Assembly (NCBI RefSeq): GCF_033807715.1
Contig: NC_084601.1
Location: 3,216,001-3,280,000 of the forward strand
Reading direction: 5' to 3'
Source: Cololabis saira
Taxonomy: Eukaryota > Chordata > Actinopteri > Beloniformes > Belonidae
DNA: 64,000 nucleotides
Below the pieces are notes generated by a model, which worked only from the letters and a program-made list of their open reading frames with translations, searched no databases and was not told the DNA's origin. Below, piece after piece: positions 11,451-22,500 of this stretch. Position 1 is the stretch's first letter. Each line of letters opens with the position of its first letter. A program made the position numbers and the translations under genes.

Positions 11451-11654
11451 ACAATTTAGAAAAACCAAGGCACTCAAGAAGATAGAAAAATATAAAAAGC
11501 CTTTATTTAATCATGGCTTTGTAAAAGTGAAAAAATGCCAACATGTTTCGGCCATGTAGGCCTTCTTCACGGCAGATAACAGAGACCTCTGTTATCTGCC
11601 TTGAAGAGTTTATATTTTTCTATCTTCTTGAGTGCCTCGGTTTTTCTAAATTGT
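11451..11654. repeat. 204-bp foldback
   Basis: The outer arms (11451-11494 and 11611-11654) are near-perfect complements containing GGCACTCAAGAAGATAGAAA. The centre holds a second stem, GGCAGATAACAGAG with CTCTGTTATCTGCC, at 11571-11600. It is probably a small terminal-inverted-repeat element or its remnant. Confidence 0.75.
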
Positions 11655-12111
11655 TCATAAATTATGTTACACCAAAAAAGAGGATTTACATGTTTCTCCC
11701 TCAACATTCACAGTTTTTTAAAGATATCCCGGGGAGTTTCTGTGTATAACGGTCAAGCCTGAATTAATACGGACTGTATGATTACTCAGTACCGGAAGAG
11801 TTTACAGAGAAAGTGGTATCTGGGATGGCAGCATTTACTCACAAAAAGTATCCTGAGATTTGAAGGGAACACTGCCTGATGTTAGCTTTTCCTGGGGACA
11901 TGCATAACGACTTCAATGAGACGATGCAAAATCACATCCTGCAGACTTTAAAGGTATGGTGTGAGGGAAAAGGGGGAGGTTTTTGGTCTGGACTGCCCAA
12001 ATTCATGACCTGATCCCAATAAAGAATGTGCGAGGCATTCAGAAAGGATGAAGCTTCAACGACAACTGTGATATTCCAGCAGACATGTTTGAAGGAAGAG
12101 CTGAACATAAA
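11655..12111. other. Unassigned stretch
   Basis: No coding frame with recognisable features and no repeat end. Confidence 0.4.
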
Positions 12112-13021
12112 GGGCCAATCCCAATGTTCACCCTGCTTTCTACCACTAGCCCTCACCCACTACCACTAGCCACAGGCGTAGGGTCCTTGTAATGTTCCCT
12201 AGGGATTGGGACACCACTTGCTACGTCACTGCGTGGTTTATGTTCGGGTACGTAAGCGACTGCGTAGTTACGTTTGCACAAACGTCACACCATATCAGGA
12301 AGCCCAGAGATAAAAGCTGTTTTAATTTCAGCTGTAGCGCTGTTAATATGCCACTTTATTAAGTTTTAATATTTTTTCAGGCGTAAAAGTAACCGTTAAG
12401 ATCCCCAACCTGGGCTCAGTTTATCCAAATTACGCCTGTTAAGAAATTTGCTCCGATGTTTTCGGGGATGAGAAGAGCCGCCGGCGATTTATGGTTCCGC
12501 GTTACACCAACGCAGAACCTACGGCGTAGGTTACGCGGCGCCGCGCGCCGCTGCGTTGGTGTAACGCGGAACCATAAATCAGCCTTTATTCTGGCGAGAT
12601 CTGAAAAGACTTTGCAACAACGAGCAAACGAGTGATTATGTACATTCACTGAGTGAATATTATGAAAGTAAAATATATATTTCTCGCTAGAAATGTAATT
12701 AAGCATATTTTTATGCAGAAACTAACTCAAAATATTGATTTTATTCACTAAAAATGAGAAATGTCCGCCATGTTTTTTTTGTTTGATTCAGTCTGCAAAT
12801 GATGACGTAAAACATTCTGGGAAATTTTGTCTGGCCCTCGGTCGGTGAGTCAGAATCTGAAATCCCTCGCTGTGAAGGGCTAGATTGATGCCCCCTAGTC
12901 CTCGTTATGTCCACTAGCCCTACATACAAAGAGGAATTGGGACACCACTACCCTCACGGGAACGTGCAAAATTTAGGGGTAGGGATGAAAAGTAGGAGTA
13001 GGGGGGGATTGGAACTGGCCC
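12112..13021. mobile_element. TIR element GGGCCA(A/G)T..., with internal hairpin
   Basis: It begins GGGCCAATCCCAAT and ends ATTGGAACTGGCCC. Both sides repeat ATTGGGACACCACT and ACTAGCCCT motifs. Terminal repeats are imperfect and no clean target duplication is visible, so the superfamily is open. A compact hairpin at 12486-12580 lies inside. Confidence 0.6.
12486..12580. repeat. 30-bp-arm hairpin, Harbinger-MITE-like
   Basis: The arms 12486-12515 and 12551-12580 are exact complements (GATTTATGGTTCCGCGTTAC onward). The 35-bp centre contains the palindrome AACCTACGGCGTAGGTT and GC-rich CGGCGCCGCGCGCCG. Similar ATGGTTCCGCG ends occur in teleost Harbinger-type MITEs as I remember them. Confidence 0.7.
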
Positions 13022-13059
13022 AAAAACAAAGACCTGTAAGAATTGTTCAGATTATTAGT

Positions 13060-13378
13060 GGGCAGCACAGTGGACTAGCGGTTTGGATTGGTGCTTTAAA
13101 GCAAGAAGGTTCCTGGTTTGACTCCCAGCAGAACTCTTTGTGTGTGACTGTGTTTTGCATGTTCCCCCCGTGCTTGTGTGGGTTTTCTCCAGCTACCGCT
13201 GCTTCCTCCCACACTCATGTATGTTAGGCTGGTTCATGATTCGTATGTGGTTGCCTTATTTATGCCTCAGATCTACTTTTACTCGCTGGATTTAAGTTGG
13301 AGCTCAGCTCTGACATCTTGTCTTTAATAGTTTGTTTTAAAAGTGCTATGTAAAAAAGAATTGACCTTGACCTTGAAG
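13060..13378 (+). mobile_element. SINE-like repeat with tRNA-like head
   Basis: It opens GGGCAGCACAGTGGACTAGC, continues to GGTTCCTGGTTTGACTCCC (B-box-like), then the common body with GTGTGGGTTTTCTCCAGCTA, and ends in a short repeated TTGACC tail. It is an old copy, and other copies lie at 33580, 42950 and 45445 on the other strand. Confidence 0.65.
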
Positions 13379-13865
13379 TGATGTCATCTCAGCCCATTTA
13401 CAAGAACAGGGATCTGGCATAGCTGTACGGGGCCTGTATCGTTGATGCTGTTTTTGTATTTGTTGTCCTCTTCCTTTATTTATTGACAGTTGACTGACAG
13501 CAAAATCGGTTCCCTGCGACCACAAGGTGCTTTACGGTAGTTTGCTACGTCAGTACAGCCCACCGGCTCACGTCAGCGTAAATGGAGACGTGACAGCTGA
13601 AATGACTGAGGAGGAGGTTTTACAATTTTTACAATTCCAGTTCTACCGCTCCAATCTTCTTTTTTTGTCATGATTTTAGAATTATAAAAACAATTTTCTG
13701 CAGAAAACCAAAACGAAAGAAGTACAAGACCTTCATCAGCCACCAACCTTCATCAGGGGATGCAACTAAAATCCTTTCTGATCCTCTCACCTAGTAATGA
13801 TGATTCCGTTCAAAAGAATTATTTCAAATTTCTACTGTACAGTTACTGAGCTTCTTTTGAATCAC
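13379..13865. other. Unassigned stretch
   Basis: No coding region or repeat end recognised. Confidence 0.4.
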
Positions 13866-14490
13866 TGACTACGTTTCCATGCATCAATAACTCTTTTAAA
13901 ACCCAAATATTGGCAATAACCCGAATTTGCACGGCCATGTAAACACCAATAACCCCTTTGAATAACCAGAATTTGCTCATATTCTGGTTTTTAAAAACCC
14001 CAATATGAGCCCTGGGTTACTCCTTTTAAAACCAGAATATTGGGTCATGTAAACTCCAAACGGAATATCCCCATCAAACGGAACATGAATTTGTTTTCTG
14101 CTCATGTTCTGTTCACAAGGAATTCTGGTGTTTTGAGTCCAGGAAGTTCTTATAAACACGGAGAAACACAAGACCAGGAGGAGACTAATCACTTCATAAA
14201 TGGAATGAAGGATATGAACATTTCTGCATTTGTAGACGGTAGAAAGTACCGGGATAGAAGATTTACAAGAAGGTGAGAGAAAAGTTGAGCGAAGCAGCAT
14301 TTGTTTTGAATTTGGATACAGGAAGAAGAAGCAGAAATGACGGGAATTGTGTCATGATGTTCTCCGTGCGTCGCTGGTTTGATCCAGATATCCTGAATGA
14401 TTAATCACCATGTAAACGGAATATTCCCAATGTTTCAGTAACCGGAATATTAGCAATAACCCCAATTTTGACTGCATGGAAACATAGTCA
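13866..14490. mobile_element. TGACTACGTTTACATGC element, copy 3 (reverse)
   Basis: It starts TGACTACGTTTCCATGCATC and ends GACTGCATGGAAACATAGTCA, in the opposite orientation to copies 1 and 2. This is the most complete copy and serves as the reference for the interrupted copy at 56630-57733. Confidence 0.85.
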
Positions 14491-14491
14491 G

Positions 14492-14610
14492 TAGGGCTGT
14501 GCGATTAATCGATTTTAAATCTAAATCGGATTTATTAATCACAATCGATGTTAAAAAAAGGAAAATCGGAAAATCAATTTTCCTTTTCACATTACAGACA
14601 GAGTCCGTCT
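14492..14610. mobile_element. hAT-like terminus TAGGGCTGTGCGATTAATCG
   Basis: It directly abuts the preceding element. AAATCGATT/AATCGGAT motifs follow, as in hAT-type ends of this form. The far end was not found, so this may be a truncated copy. Confidence 0.5.
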
Positions 14611-15733
14611 AGTCATCTTTGTTTGGTCAAGAAAATTGTAATTGTTGTCACTTTACTAAACTCAAGGAGGATTTACAGTATCTTTCAATTGCACTTCATT
14701 CCCAATAGGGAAATTTGTTTACTATGTTTCTTTAAAAAATAAAGATAAAATATTTGAAACAATTTATTCCATTGTCTTTTGTAGTTTTACCAAAAAAATC
14801 CAATTTGGTCCAAAATCCACCAGCACTAGTAGTCAGTGGTTGTATATACAAGTTTTTCCCTCCTACTTGTGCATTTGTAAATGGACGGTCTCCAATTTTG
14901 ATGATCAAATTGCTGAAATATCACAAATGGGACTAGTGAACCCGGTAACGACGGGAACAGGCGTCCCATCCCCGTCGTTAAGTCCCACCCTGCGTGGTTG
15001 GAGTGCCCGTGTGCACCGTTGCATGTGTGTTGTTCCATTGGCATGAGCAGTCAGGAGAGGCTGGTGAGGATTTAACTTTGCTAAGCTTTTCCTTGCCAGT
15101 TCCCCGGGAGATCCCACTGTTCGTTTATATTGAACTTTGTAGGCCGCGTGCTCTGCCAGGCTCCCCTGCCTACTGCTGTAATATAAGAGCTGCTGGGGAC
15201 CTGCACAGCACGCTAGACCTAGGGAGAGAGACACAGCTCGCCCCGGCCCGGTTGCTTATTACATTTACCCGTGTGTGTGCCCGTGTCAGCGTGCGCTTCT
15301 GTGCAGGGATCATTTTTCTACACGTTATATATTTCATTGTTGCTGAAATTTCTGGCCAATTATACGTGTTTGCTTGTGTGAATTTCGGTTGTTGGCACAA
15401 ATGGACAGATAAAAAACGACTGCAGCTTTTTCTGGGCGCCTTATTTTGGTGCGTGTTTTTTTGCACCAGTGTGTTTGCAGCTGGCACCGTCCTCCCCGGC
15501 TCGCACAGCCACCGTCATAAACAACCGCAGCCCCTGGCAGGTGTCGCGCTGTCGTGCGCAGATATGTGTTTCCCAAAGTGACATGCACACATAGACACGG
15601 CCACGTTACGTGTACTCACGTTAATGAACACACGTCTGAATACACAGGGCCGGGATTCCCCACAGGTGAGTCTCGGAGGGCAGAGTCAACACCTTATTAT
15701 TAAAATGCACAGACACTGTAATGGCACATGTGT
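14611..15733. other. Unassigned stretch, no gene supported
   Basis: Frames of up to 195 residues occur on both strands over 14905-15590, but they overlap one another, lack domains and lack splice context. I do not call a gene. Confidence 0.4.

Positions 15734-15773
<40 letters not shown>
15734..15773. repeat. (CA)n microsatellite
   Basis: About 20 uninterrupted CA units. Confidence 0.95.
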
Positions 15774-15775
<2 letters not shown>

Positions 15776-15908
15776 GCACTGACAGCTGTTTAGGATGTCT
15801 CACACAATCCTGAGTTTCCATAAGTTTCTGGTTTTATCCCAGATCTTACTCGTTTATTTAAAAAAAAAAATGTGTTTCAAGGTCTGAGAGCTTTTGTGAG
15901 TGATCTAT

Positions 15909-16546
15909 TACGGTGGCCGACAAGGGCCAAACGCACTGCAACGGCCTAATGCGTCTCAGTTAAGGAAAACGGCTTGAAGTACAGAAACAATTCAAATTCA
16001 CAAACTCAAAACGAGGTACAAAAAGAGGAACGTGGTGCAAATGAAAAAACGTGCTGCAAAAAACCTAAACCTCCAAACCTGCAGGGGGCGCTGCTGACTG
16101 AACTACCGTGTTTACATCCATGGTTTAAACATACAGCGGGAACTGTAATGTGATTTTTATCTGACTATATTTATATACGATGTTTATATCCCTGTACAAC
16201 GCTACATTGTATCGTGTGGTGTAAAATATAATAAAGAAACGTTTCGTAATGGATGTAAACACTGTGGTTCAGTCAGCAGCGCCCCCTGCAGGTTTGGGAA
16301 CCGGTTATGAAGCGTTTTTCTTTTGAAGATGGTTTCTTGTTTTATATTGTTTTGTGCTTTGCATCGTTTCTCTATTTGCAGCGTTTGATGATGCTGCATT
16401 TGTCTTTGTTTTTTGCAGCACGTTTTTTCATTTGCACCACGTTCCTCTTTTTGTACCTCGTTTTGAGTTTGTGAATTTGAATCGTTTCTGTACTTGAAGC
16501 CGTTTTCCTTAACTTGCAGTGCGTTTGGCCCTTGTCGGCCACCGTA
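15909..16546. mobile_element. TACG-ended element, TACGGTGGCCGACAAGG subfamily, copy I
   Basis: The ends TACGGTGGCCGACAAGGGCC and the exact complement finishing GGCCACCGTA bound 638 bp. Sub-terminal units such as AAACGCACTGCAA and ACGTGCTGCAAA are inverted between halves. The centre has CTGCAGGGGGCGCTGCTGAC facing its complement. The flanks ATCTAT and GAAAAC do not match, so the target duplication is lost or the copy is rearranged. Confidence 0.85.
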
Positions 16547-16559
16547 GAAAACAAATATA

Positions 16560-16665
16560 TACACTACACAGTCAAAAGTTTGGACACCCTTTCCGCATTC
16601 ATTTGAATGAGAAAGGGTGAAAATAAATTCAGCACTGAAGGCTGGGATTTCACCATATGTTCCCC
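16560..16665. mobile_element. Tc1-like terminal fragment
   Basis: ACACAGTCAAAAGTTTGGAC is a familiar end of fish Tc1-like elements, followed by complementary CATTCATTTGAATGAGAAAG. Only one end is present. Confidence 0.5.
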
Positions 16666-16824
16666 CTGGTGACACGCCAGCTAAAATGTTTCTTCTTCTG
16701 TCATCTCTGTCAGGTTCAGAGCCTTTTATTTATTTGTCAGATATACTGGGCTTTAGCTTGTAAAAAAAGAAAAAAATGTCAAAGTATTGCTGTCTGTGTG
16801 TAGTCACTTGATGATTTGTATTTA

Positions 16825-17148
16825 CGTGAGAGGAGAAGAAGAAGATGAAGAGGACGTAAGTGAAAAGGAAGAAATAAGAAGAGCGAGGAATAAGAAGAAC
16901 AACGAATGAGAAAATAAGTGAAAAGGTTAGTGTTCAACGTTGCTACGTGTAATTTTTTCGTCTTCTTCTTCTCCTCTCACATAAAAAACACCGGTGCATC
17001 ATCAAAAATAGTCCCCGATAATTCACTTCCGTTGTGGCTTTCTTGTGCGTTTCTTTTTGTTTGCAGCTTTTATTTTATTTGCAGCGGCGTTTGTTTCTGT
17101 TTGCAGCGTTACTTTTATTTTCAGCAATCGCGGGTCTCGGCCACCGTA
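16825..17148. mobile_element. TACG-ended element, copy H (left half missing)
   Basis: The right end GGTCTCGGCCACCGTA and the GCAGCGTTTAT-type inverted array match copies F2 and G. The sequence starts at the internal TTACGTGAGAGGAGAAGAAG segment, so the left array and left end are gone. Confidence 0.75.
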
Positions 17149-17527
17149 CAAATGCCTTGTACTCAATCAATATTGTAATGAGCCTTTTAGGCAGACGAGC
17201 ACAAACAAATGCTTTATTTATCTTTTTCATCTAGTAGGTGTTGTTACATTCACACTGGTTCCTTCTCAAAGGGCTTGCCGTAGGTGTGTGCAGTTGATAA
17301 CACGCAGAGCAGAACGAGACCGTTTCAGCTGTTTCTTTTAGTTCTGTAAAATACCTCTTATGAAAATAAGTGTCATAGTTACTTTTATTTTGGTTAAAAG
17401 CGTAGTAATTTCCTTGAAGTATATTGTAGGAGCAGTGCTTTTCCACTCTCACCCATTGAATACTTCAGGTTGACGGACAAACAGCTGCTGTTGTATCATT
17501 ACCTGATTCAAGGGTTTAATATTTACA
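17149..17527. other. Unassigned stretch
   Basis: No coding region or repeat end recognised. Confidence 0.4.
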
Positions 17528-17813
17528 CAGTACTGGAGTTGTAAAAATAAATCAGGGGGGATGGTGGATTTGATCATATGGGGACAGATAATTTGTGCTG
17601 ATTACAAATAATATAATATATTACAAATAATAGCAGTGACCAAAACAGCTGCAGAAATACTGCAGGAATGACATAGCAGCAGTTAAATGCAGCCTTCTGT
17701 AAGCTTGAAATATCCACTGGGCTTACATCAAATACATCAAAACACAACAATAAAAAACACTTTTCTGAACTTATCAATATGACTCTGTCCTTCACAGGAT
17801 AAGTAACATGGAT

Positions 17814-17984
17814 CACTGCAAAAACTCTAAATCTTAACAAGAATATTTGTCTTATTTCTAGTTAAAATGTCTCATTTTAGTAAAAAAAAATCTCATTACA
17901 CTTAAAACAAGACTCATCACTGGAAAAAACAACAATTTTCACCTGTTTCAAGTAGATTTTCACTTGAAATAAGTAGAAAAAATC
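17814..17984. mobile_element. Partial palindromic CACTGCAAAAACTC element
   Basis: The left arm is present up to AAGTAGAAAAAATCT, where the sequence switches to the block shared with 8872-8977. Confidence 0.8.
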
Positions 17985-18089
17985 TAAAAAAATAACTTTT
18001 TCCCTCTAAGGGAATAATATTTCACAGAAATGGTTTGAAATTTCTTTATAGGTAAAGATATTTTAAACAAAGCTCAAAACACAAGTCTA
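17985..18089 (+). repeat. Flank block shared with 8872-8977
   Basis: This segment and the following palindrome start are nearly identical to 8872 onward, which suggests copying from that locus or the reverse. Confidence 0.85.
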
Positions 18090-18385
18090 CACTGCAAAAA
18101 CCCAAAATCTTACCAGGAATATTTGTCTTATTTCTAGTTAAATTGTCTCATTTTTAGTCATTACCAGAAAAATAACTTGTTATTTGACAATTTTCACCTG
18201 TTTCAAGTAAATTTTCACGAAATAAGTAGAAAAATCTGCCAGTGGAACAAGATTTTTTTTTGCTTGTAATGAGAAGATACATCTTTTCCCACTGGCAGAT
18301 TTTTCTACTTATTTCAAGTGAAAATTTACCTGAAACAGGTGAAAATTGTCACATTTTTCTGGTGTTATTTTTCTGGTGATGACTA
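18090..18385. mobile_element. Palindromic CACTGCAAAAACCC element, right end lost
   Basis: Both arms are present, but the terminal GAGTTTTTGCAGTG is missing. The sequence passes at GATGACTAAATG into the interior of the surrounding hAT element. Confidence 0.8.
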
Positions 18386-18531
18386 AATGTTGAAATAGCA
18401 GTAAAACCACATTCATTGATGAAATGACATAAGGGATGGAAAGGAGGGATGGCAGTTTTACAGGGGGGGTAATTTGGACCGTTTTTATTTCAGGGGGGAT
18501 CCCCCCTCATCCCCCCTCAACTCCAGTACTG

Positions 18532-19223
18532 CATATACACATATTAGTATTTGGGACTGCAATATTACACGTTATGAAAAAACTTGGACTCTTCAAAAAC
18601 AGAACATACAAATCTCAGCTCTGACGCCACAGATTTGGAGAGATAATCCCTACAAAGCAGTGTGTTTATCTCTCGTCCAGAAATAGCAATTCATCAGTGA
18701 CCCTATAGTGCTATTCTCTGTCCAGGCCCAGCAAGACAGCACTAAATGTTCAAGTGGAGGTAAGTGCCGGCCGGTCCTCAGACGATACAAGCATGGTTTC
18801 AAGCTCCCGCTCGATACGCCTCCTCTCCTCAGAGGGTTCAAGGTGGAGATGATGGGGGGAATGGGGAGAACAAGAAGTATGGGAAGAGCGGAGGGGGTCA
18901 GACGGTCTGTGAGTAGGGACCGGGCGCTGCGTGTTTGTGTGTATTATGTATGTGTGCGTCTGCAACATCTCCTCTCTGGCAATCTGGAAAGACGAGAAGC
19001 CTCTCTGTGGAACGGAAGACGCCGTCTCTTTGCTTGAGTGATTCCCGAGCCCTGCAGAGCAAAAAGGGCTAACGGGGAGGAAGGTCTTCTCAAACCGTAA
19101 GACAAACTGAATCCCTTGACATCTGCTGAAACAATAAGTGCCAGCTTTGAGATGTGGGATGGCAAGAACACAACAAGCAAGAAAAGATACGTGTTCACAT
19201 ACATTCCAGTTGAAGCAAGCCAA
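18532..19223. other. Unassigned stretch
   Basis: Opposite-strand frames at 18708-19037 and 18750-19226 overlap and have no domains. I see no gene. Confidence 0.4.
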
Positions 19224-19440
19224 CACTGTAAAAAACTCAAAATCTTAACAAGAATATTTGTCTTATTTCTAGTTAAAATGTCTCATTTTTAGTCAAAAAA
19301 TCTCATTACATTTAAAACAAGACTCATCACTGGAAAAAACAACAATTTTCACCTGTTTCAAGTAGATTTTCACTTAAAATAAGTAGAAAAATCTGCCAGT
19401 GGAACAAGATTTTTTTGCTTGTAATGAGAAGATAAATCTA
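19224..19440. mobile_element. Half copy of palindromic CACTGCAAAAACTC element
   Basis: Begins CACTGTAAAAAACTCAAAAT, reaches the central AATGAGAAGATAAATCTA and stops; the second arm is absent. Confidence 0.8.
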
Positions 19441-19573
19441 CCTACAATCAACCGAACAGCATATATGGAAGCAAAAATGATCTTTGTATTATAATCAAAA
19501 ACAGATACTGCACCTTTTTTTAAAACTAAGGATAGGCAAGTAGCAATGTTTATTGCGTTCTACACGGTTACTT
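19441..19573 (-). repeat. Block X, inverted copy at 60612-60750
   Basis: AATCAAAAACAGATACTGCA, ACTAAGGATAGGCAAGTAGC and CTACACGGTTACTTCACTGC recur in reverse orientation beside the palindromic element at 60224-60611. The last 16 bases also precede the element at 61327. Confidence 0.85.
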
Positions 19574-19890
19574 CACTGCAAAAACTCAAAATCTTAACAA
19601 GAATATTTGTCTTATTTCTAGTTAAAATGTCTAATTTTTAGTCATTACCAGAAAAATAACTTGTTATTTGACAATTTTCACCTGTTTCAAGTACATTTTC
19701 ACTTGAAATAAGTAGAAAAATCTGCCAGTGGAACAAGATTTATCTTCTCATTACAAGCAAAAAAATATTGTTCCACTGGCAGATTTTTCTACTTATTTTA
19801 AGTGAAAATTTACTTGAAACAGGTGAAAATTGTCAAATAATTTTTCTGGTAATGACTCTTGTTTTAAGTGTAATGAGATTTTTTGACTAA
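19574..19890. mobile_element. Palindromic CACTGCAAAAACTC element, right end lost
   Basis: Both arms are present; the copy stops at TTTTTTGACTAAAGATTTTA without the terminal GCAGTG. Confidence 0.8.
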
Positions 19891-19891
19891 A

Positions 19892-20562
19892 GATTTTAGA
19901 ACATCAACAGCACCTAGTGCCGTACTGTGGCGTATCACTCCACCCAATCTAAAACAGACTAATCACTACAGATAAACTGACTAGTGTCATTATAGTCCCT
20001 GATTTACATCACAATATAAAGAATAGATTTATAAAATAATCAACCCTGAATTACCAAAATAACCTTCTTAAAAAATATAAATCTCCTCTTACACTTATAA
20101 GGTGAGCATGAATCAATCTTTTTTATGATGTAAAATTGTATGTATTTATTTACTTTTATTTAATTATTTAATTTTAGTTGTTAAATTTCTGGAAAAGAAA
20201 AAAGTCAAATCATACATGAGAGAAACTATTCAGTTTGTGTCTAAATATTTGTACTTGTATGAAACTGAAGATCATAATGCAAACCTGACATTTACTTTTA
20301 GTTCAGTTTGTGGAAAATGGTTGGCCTGGCTTTCTCTTTAAAACTTAAACAGTTATAAAACATTACAAACTGTAACAATAGGGCAAACACACAGCATTGT
20401 TTTGTATTTTGTGTCTTTCAAATAAAAGACAATTTTTTCCAGTCATATGTTCCTCATTCAATGTTTTAAAAAAATACTGCTATAATATCGTATCATTATC
20501 GTGACCTCAATATCGTGTATCGTACCGTATCGTAAGATTAGTGTATCGTTACACCCCTACTG
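19892..20562 (-). mobile_element. hAT fragment ending CAGTAGGGGTGTAACGATAC (reverse)
   Basis: Read on the minus strand, it begins CAGTAGGGGTGTAACGATAC at 20562, followed by many GTATCG/ATATCG motifs, a familiar teleost hAT end. The matching left end is not found, so the 19892 boundary is approximate. No transposase sequence is recognised. Confidence 0.55.
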
Positions 20563-20563
20563 T

Positions 20564-20598
20564 GAAATAAAAAAATTATAATCCTACTTGAAATAATA
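20564..20598 (+). repeat. 35-bp block Y, repeated at 60830-60864
   Basis: Identical over 35 bp to 60830-60864 (contains ATTATAATCCTACTTGAAAT). Confidence 0.85.
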
Positions 20599-21072
20599 AG
20601 AGCTGGTTTAATAACTGGAAAAAAGAGTCTGAACTGGACTCATCTTGAAGTGAGACGGGTCCTGCTCATCAGCGAGGTGTTGGGGCTCAGGAAGCTGAGT
20701 CAGGCTGTGTGAGTGTGCAACTTTATCAGAAACAGGTAGAAGGGGTCACGTGTGTGCTGGTCAGGACACGCCTTCATCTAATCATGATGAAACTAATGTG
20801 TTATGCTGACACATCCATGTGCCCAGGGTGTGACATGTTGACCAGACTGCTTCTCGTAAGGAGGCAGGCTTCAAGTAAACTGCACTAAACTTGCAAAACA
20901 CCCTCATATTTACCTTTATATTGATCATGCTGAATGTTATTACAGGAAAAGTCGCCATGTGTGGGTGTTTTTTTTAAAAAAAGAAGCTATATCTAAGAAT
21001 CCTACAGCTGGATGACAGACCTTTGATTGCAGATGAAAAATTGAGGAAGGGGAAATAATTGATCAGAAAAGA
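20599..21072. other. Unassigned stretch
   Basis: No coding region or repeat end recognised. Confidence 0.4.
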
Positions 21073-21080
21073 CGTAATAT

Positions 21081-21740
21081 CAGTACTGGAGTTGAGGGGG
21101 GATGAGGGAGGATGAGGGGGATGGCATCCCCCCTGAAATAAAAACAGTCCAAATCATCCCCCCTGTAAAACTGCCATCCCTCCTTTCCATCCCTTATGTC
21201 ATTTCATCAATGAATGTGGTTTTACTGCTATTTCAACATTTAGAGTCATCACCAGAAAAGTAACACCAGAAAAATAACTTATTTGACCATTTTCACCTGT
21301 TTCAAGTAAATTTTCACTTGAAATAAGTAGGAAAATCTGTCAGTGGGACAAGATTTATCTTCTCATTACAAGCAAAAAAATCTTGTTCCACTGGCAGATT
21401 TTTCTACTTATTTTAAGTGAAAATCTACTTGAAACAGGTGAAAATTGTTGTTTTTTCCAGTGATGTGTCTTGTTTTAAGTGTAATGAGATTTTTTTTACT
21501 AAAAAGAGACATTTTAACTAGAAATAAGACAAATATTCTTGTTAAGCCCAGTGGATATTTAAAGCTTACAGAAGGCTGCATTTAACTGCTGCTATATCAT
21601 TCCTGCAGTATTTCTGCAGGTGTTTTGGTCACTGCTATTATTTGTAATATATTATATTATTTGTAATCAGCACAAATTATCTTTCCCCATATGATAAAAT
21701 CCACCATCCCCCCTGATTGTTTTTTACAACTCGAGTACTG
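21081..21740 (-). mobile_element. hAT-like CAGTACTGGAGTTG element, copy 2 (reverse)
   Basis: The ends are CAGTACTGGAGTTG and CAACTCGAGTACTG. The flanks CGTAATAT and GGTAATAC match in six of eight positions. It is the reverse complement of the copy at 17528, but its internal palindromic part (about 21243-21545) is a single uninterrupted element, so it shows the structure before the rearrangement in copy 1. Confidence 0.8.
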
Positions 21741-22142
21741 GGTAATACCACAAAAATGTTCAAAAATATCATTGACATTGAACTTTGAAAGTGAAATCAT
21801 CGCTTAGCACTTAAAGAATGAGCAAAAATAGACTGTTTAGCACTAATTAACTATGCAGAAAACTGATATGAGTTAAACATGCAGTCATCATCACAACCAA
21901 GCTCAATTATGTGTTAAATCAGAACTATATTTTCTCTTTCTTAACACCTAACGTATTAATCCTTAAACATAAGGCGAAATACAAAACCCTCCCAAAGAAC
22001 AGCGCTAAAAGGTTTCCATTCCTTTGTTTAATTGCGGTGTGTTTGAGGTTTTTTTTTGTCTTTTCAAACAATGCAAGCCGTCACATTTCTACTTCCTGCT
22101 CCCCCATTTCAAGCCCTTATTTACGCACACGCTGTAGCACCA
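21741..22142. other. Unassigned stretch
   Basis: No coding region or repeat end recognised. Confidence 0.4.
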
Positions 22143-22176
22143 CAGCTGTAGCACCACAGCTGTGGTGCTACAGCTG
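22143..22176. repeat. 34-bp perfect palindrome
   Basis: CAGCTGTAGCACCACAG followed at once by its exact complement. The half-unit GCTGTAGCACCACA also occurs directly before it (22132-22145), so it may be a small inverted duplication. Confidence 0.9.
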
Positions 22177-22395
22177 CGACTGTAGTCGTGTTTGTGAGGG
22201 TAATTAGAGTGGAGAAAACGTTAACACAAGATGCTCTTTGAAGAGCTTTGGAAACAAGCGGTAAAACTGTAGAGCAGTGCATAAGTGTGCTATTCAGAAC
22301 TGTAATGGTTGTATATGAGCTTCATCAAAAATTAAAGAAGTAATTCATGGTTTCACAATTGAAGACATAAAGGCGTTTTTTTCACCTGAGCCTGG

Positions 22396-22500
22396 TACAC
22401 TGAAAAAAATAAATCTAAGCGCATGTAAAGTTTGTTGCTTTACATGAATACATCTAGTTTTGAACTTAATCTGCATTTGTTCAAAAAACAAGACATTAAA
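22396..22500. mobile_element. Possible end of an ACACTGAAAAAAAT-type element
   Basis: TACACTGAAAAAAATAAATC with facing GTAAAG...CTTTACAT motifs resembles one end of a teleost palindromic element. The opposite end may be the TATCAGTGTA at about 24047. Pairing is uncertain because two other repeats lie between. Confidence 0.35.

Larger units (their letters stand above)
17528..18531 (+). mobile_element. hAT-like CAGTACTGGAGTTG element, copy 1
   Basis: The ends CAGTACTGGAGTTG and CAACTCCAGTACTG are inverted. The flanks TATTTACA and CATATACA match in six of eight positions, fitting an 8-bp hAT duplication. Inside lie two stretches of the palindromic CACTGCAAAAACTC family (17814-17984 and 18090-18385) separated by the block shared with 8872-8977. 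The right terminus is G/C-rich with GGGGGGAT runs. The opposite-strand copy is 21081-21740. Confidence 0.8.

Noticed and set aside
14905..15590. Frames of 84-195 residues on both strands
   Set aside because: They overlap in conflicting frames, have no domains and no splice or codon pattern that supports coding.
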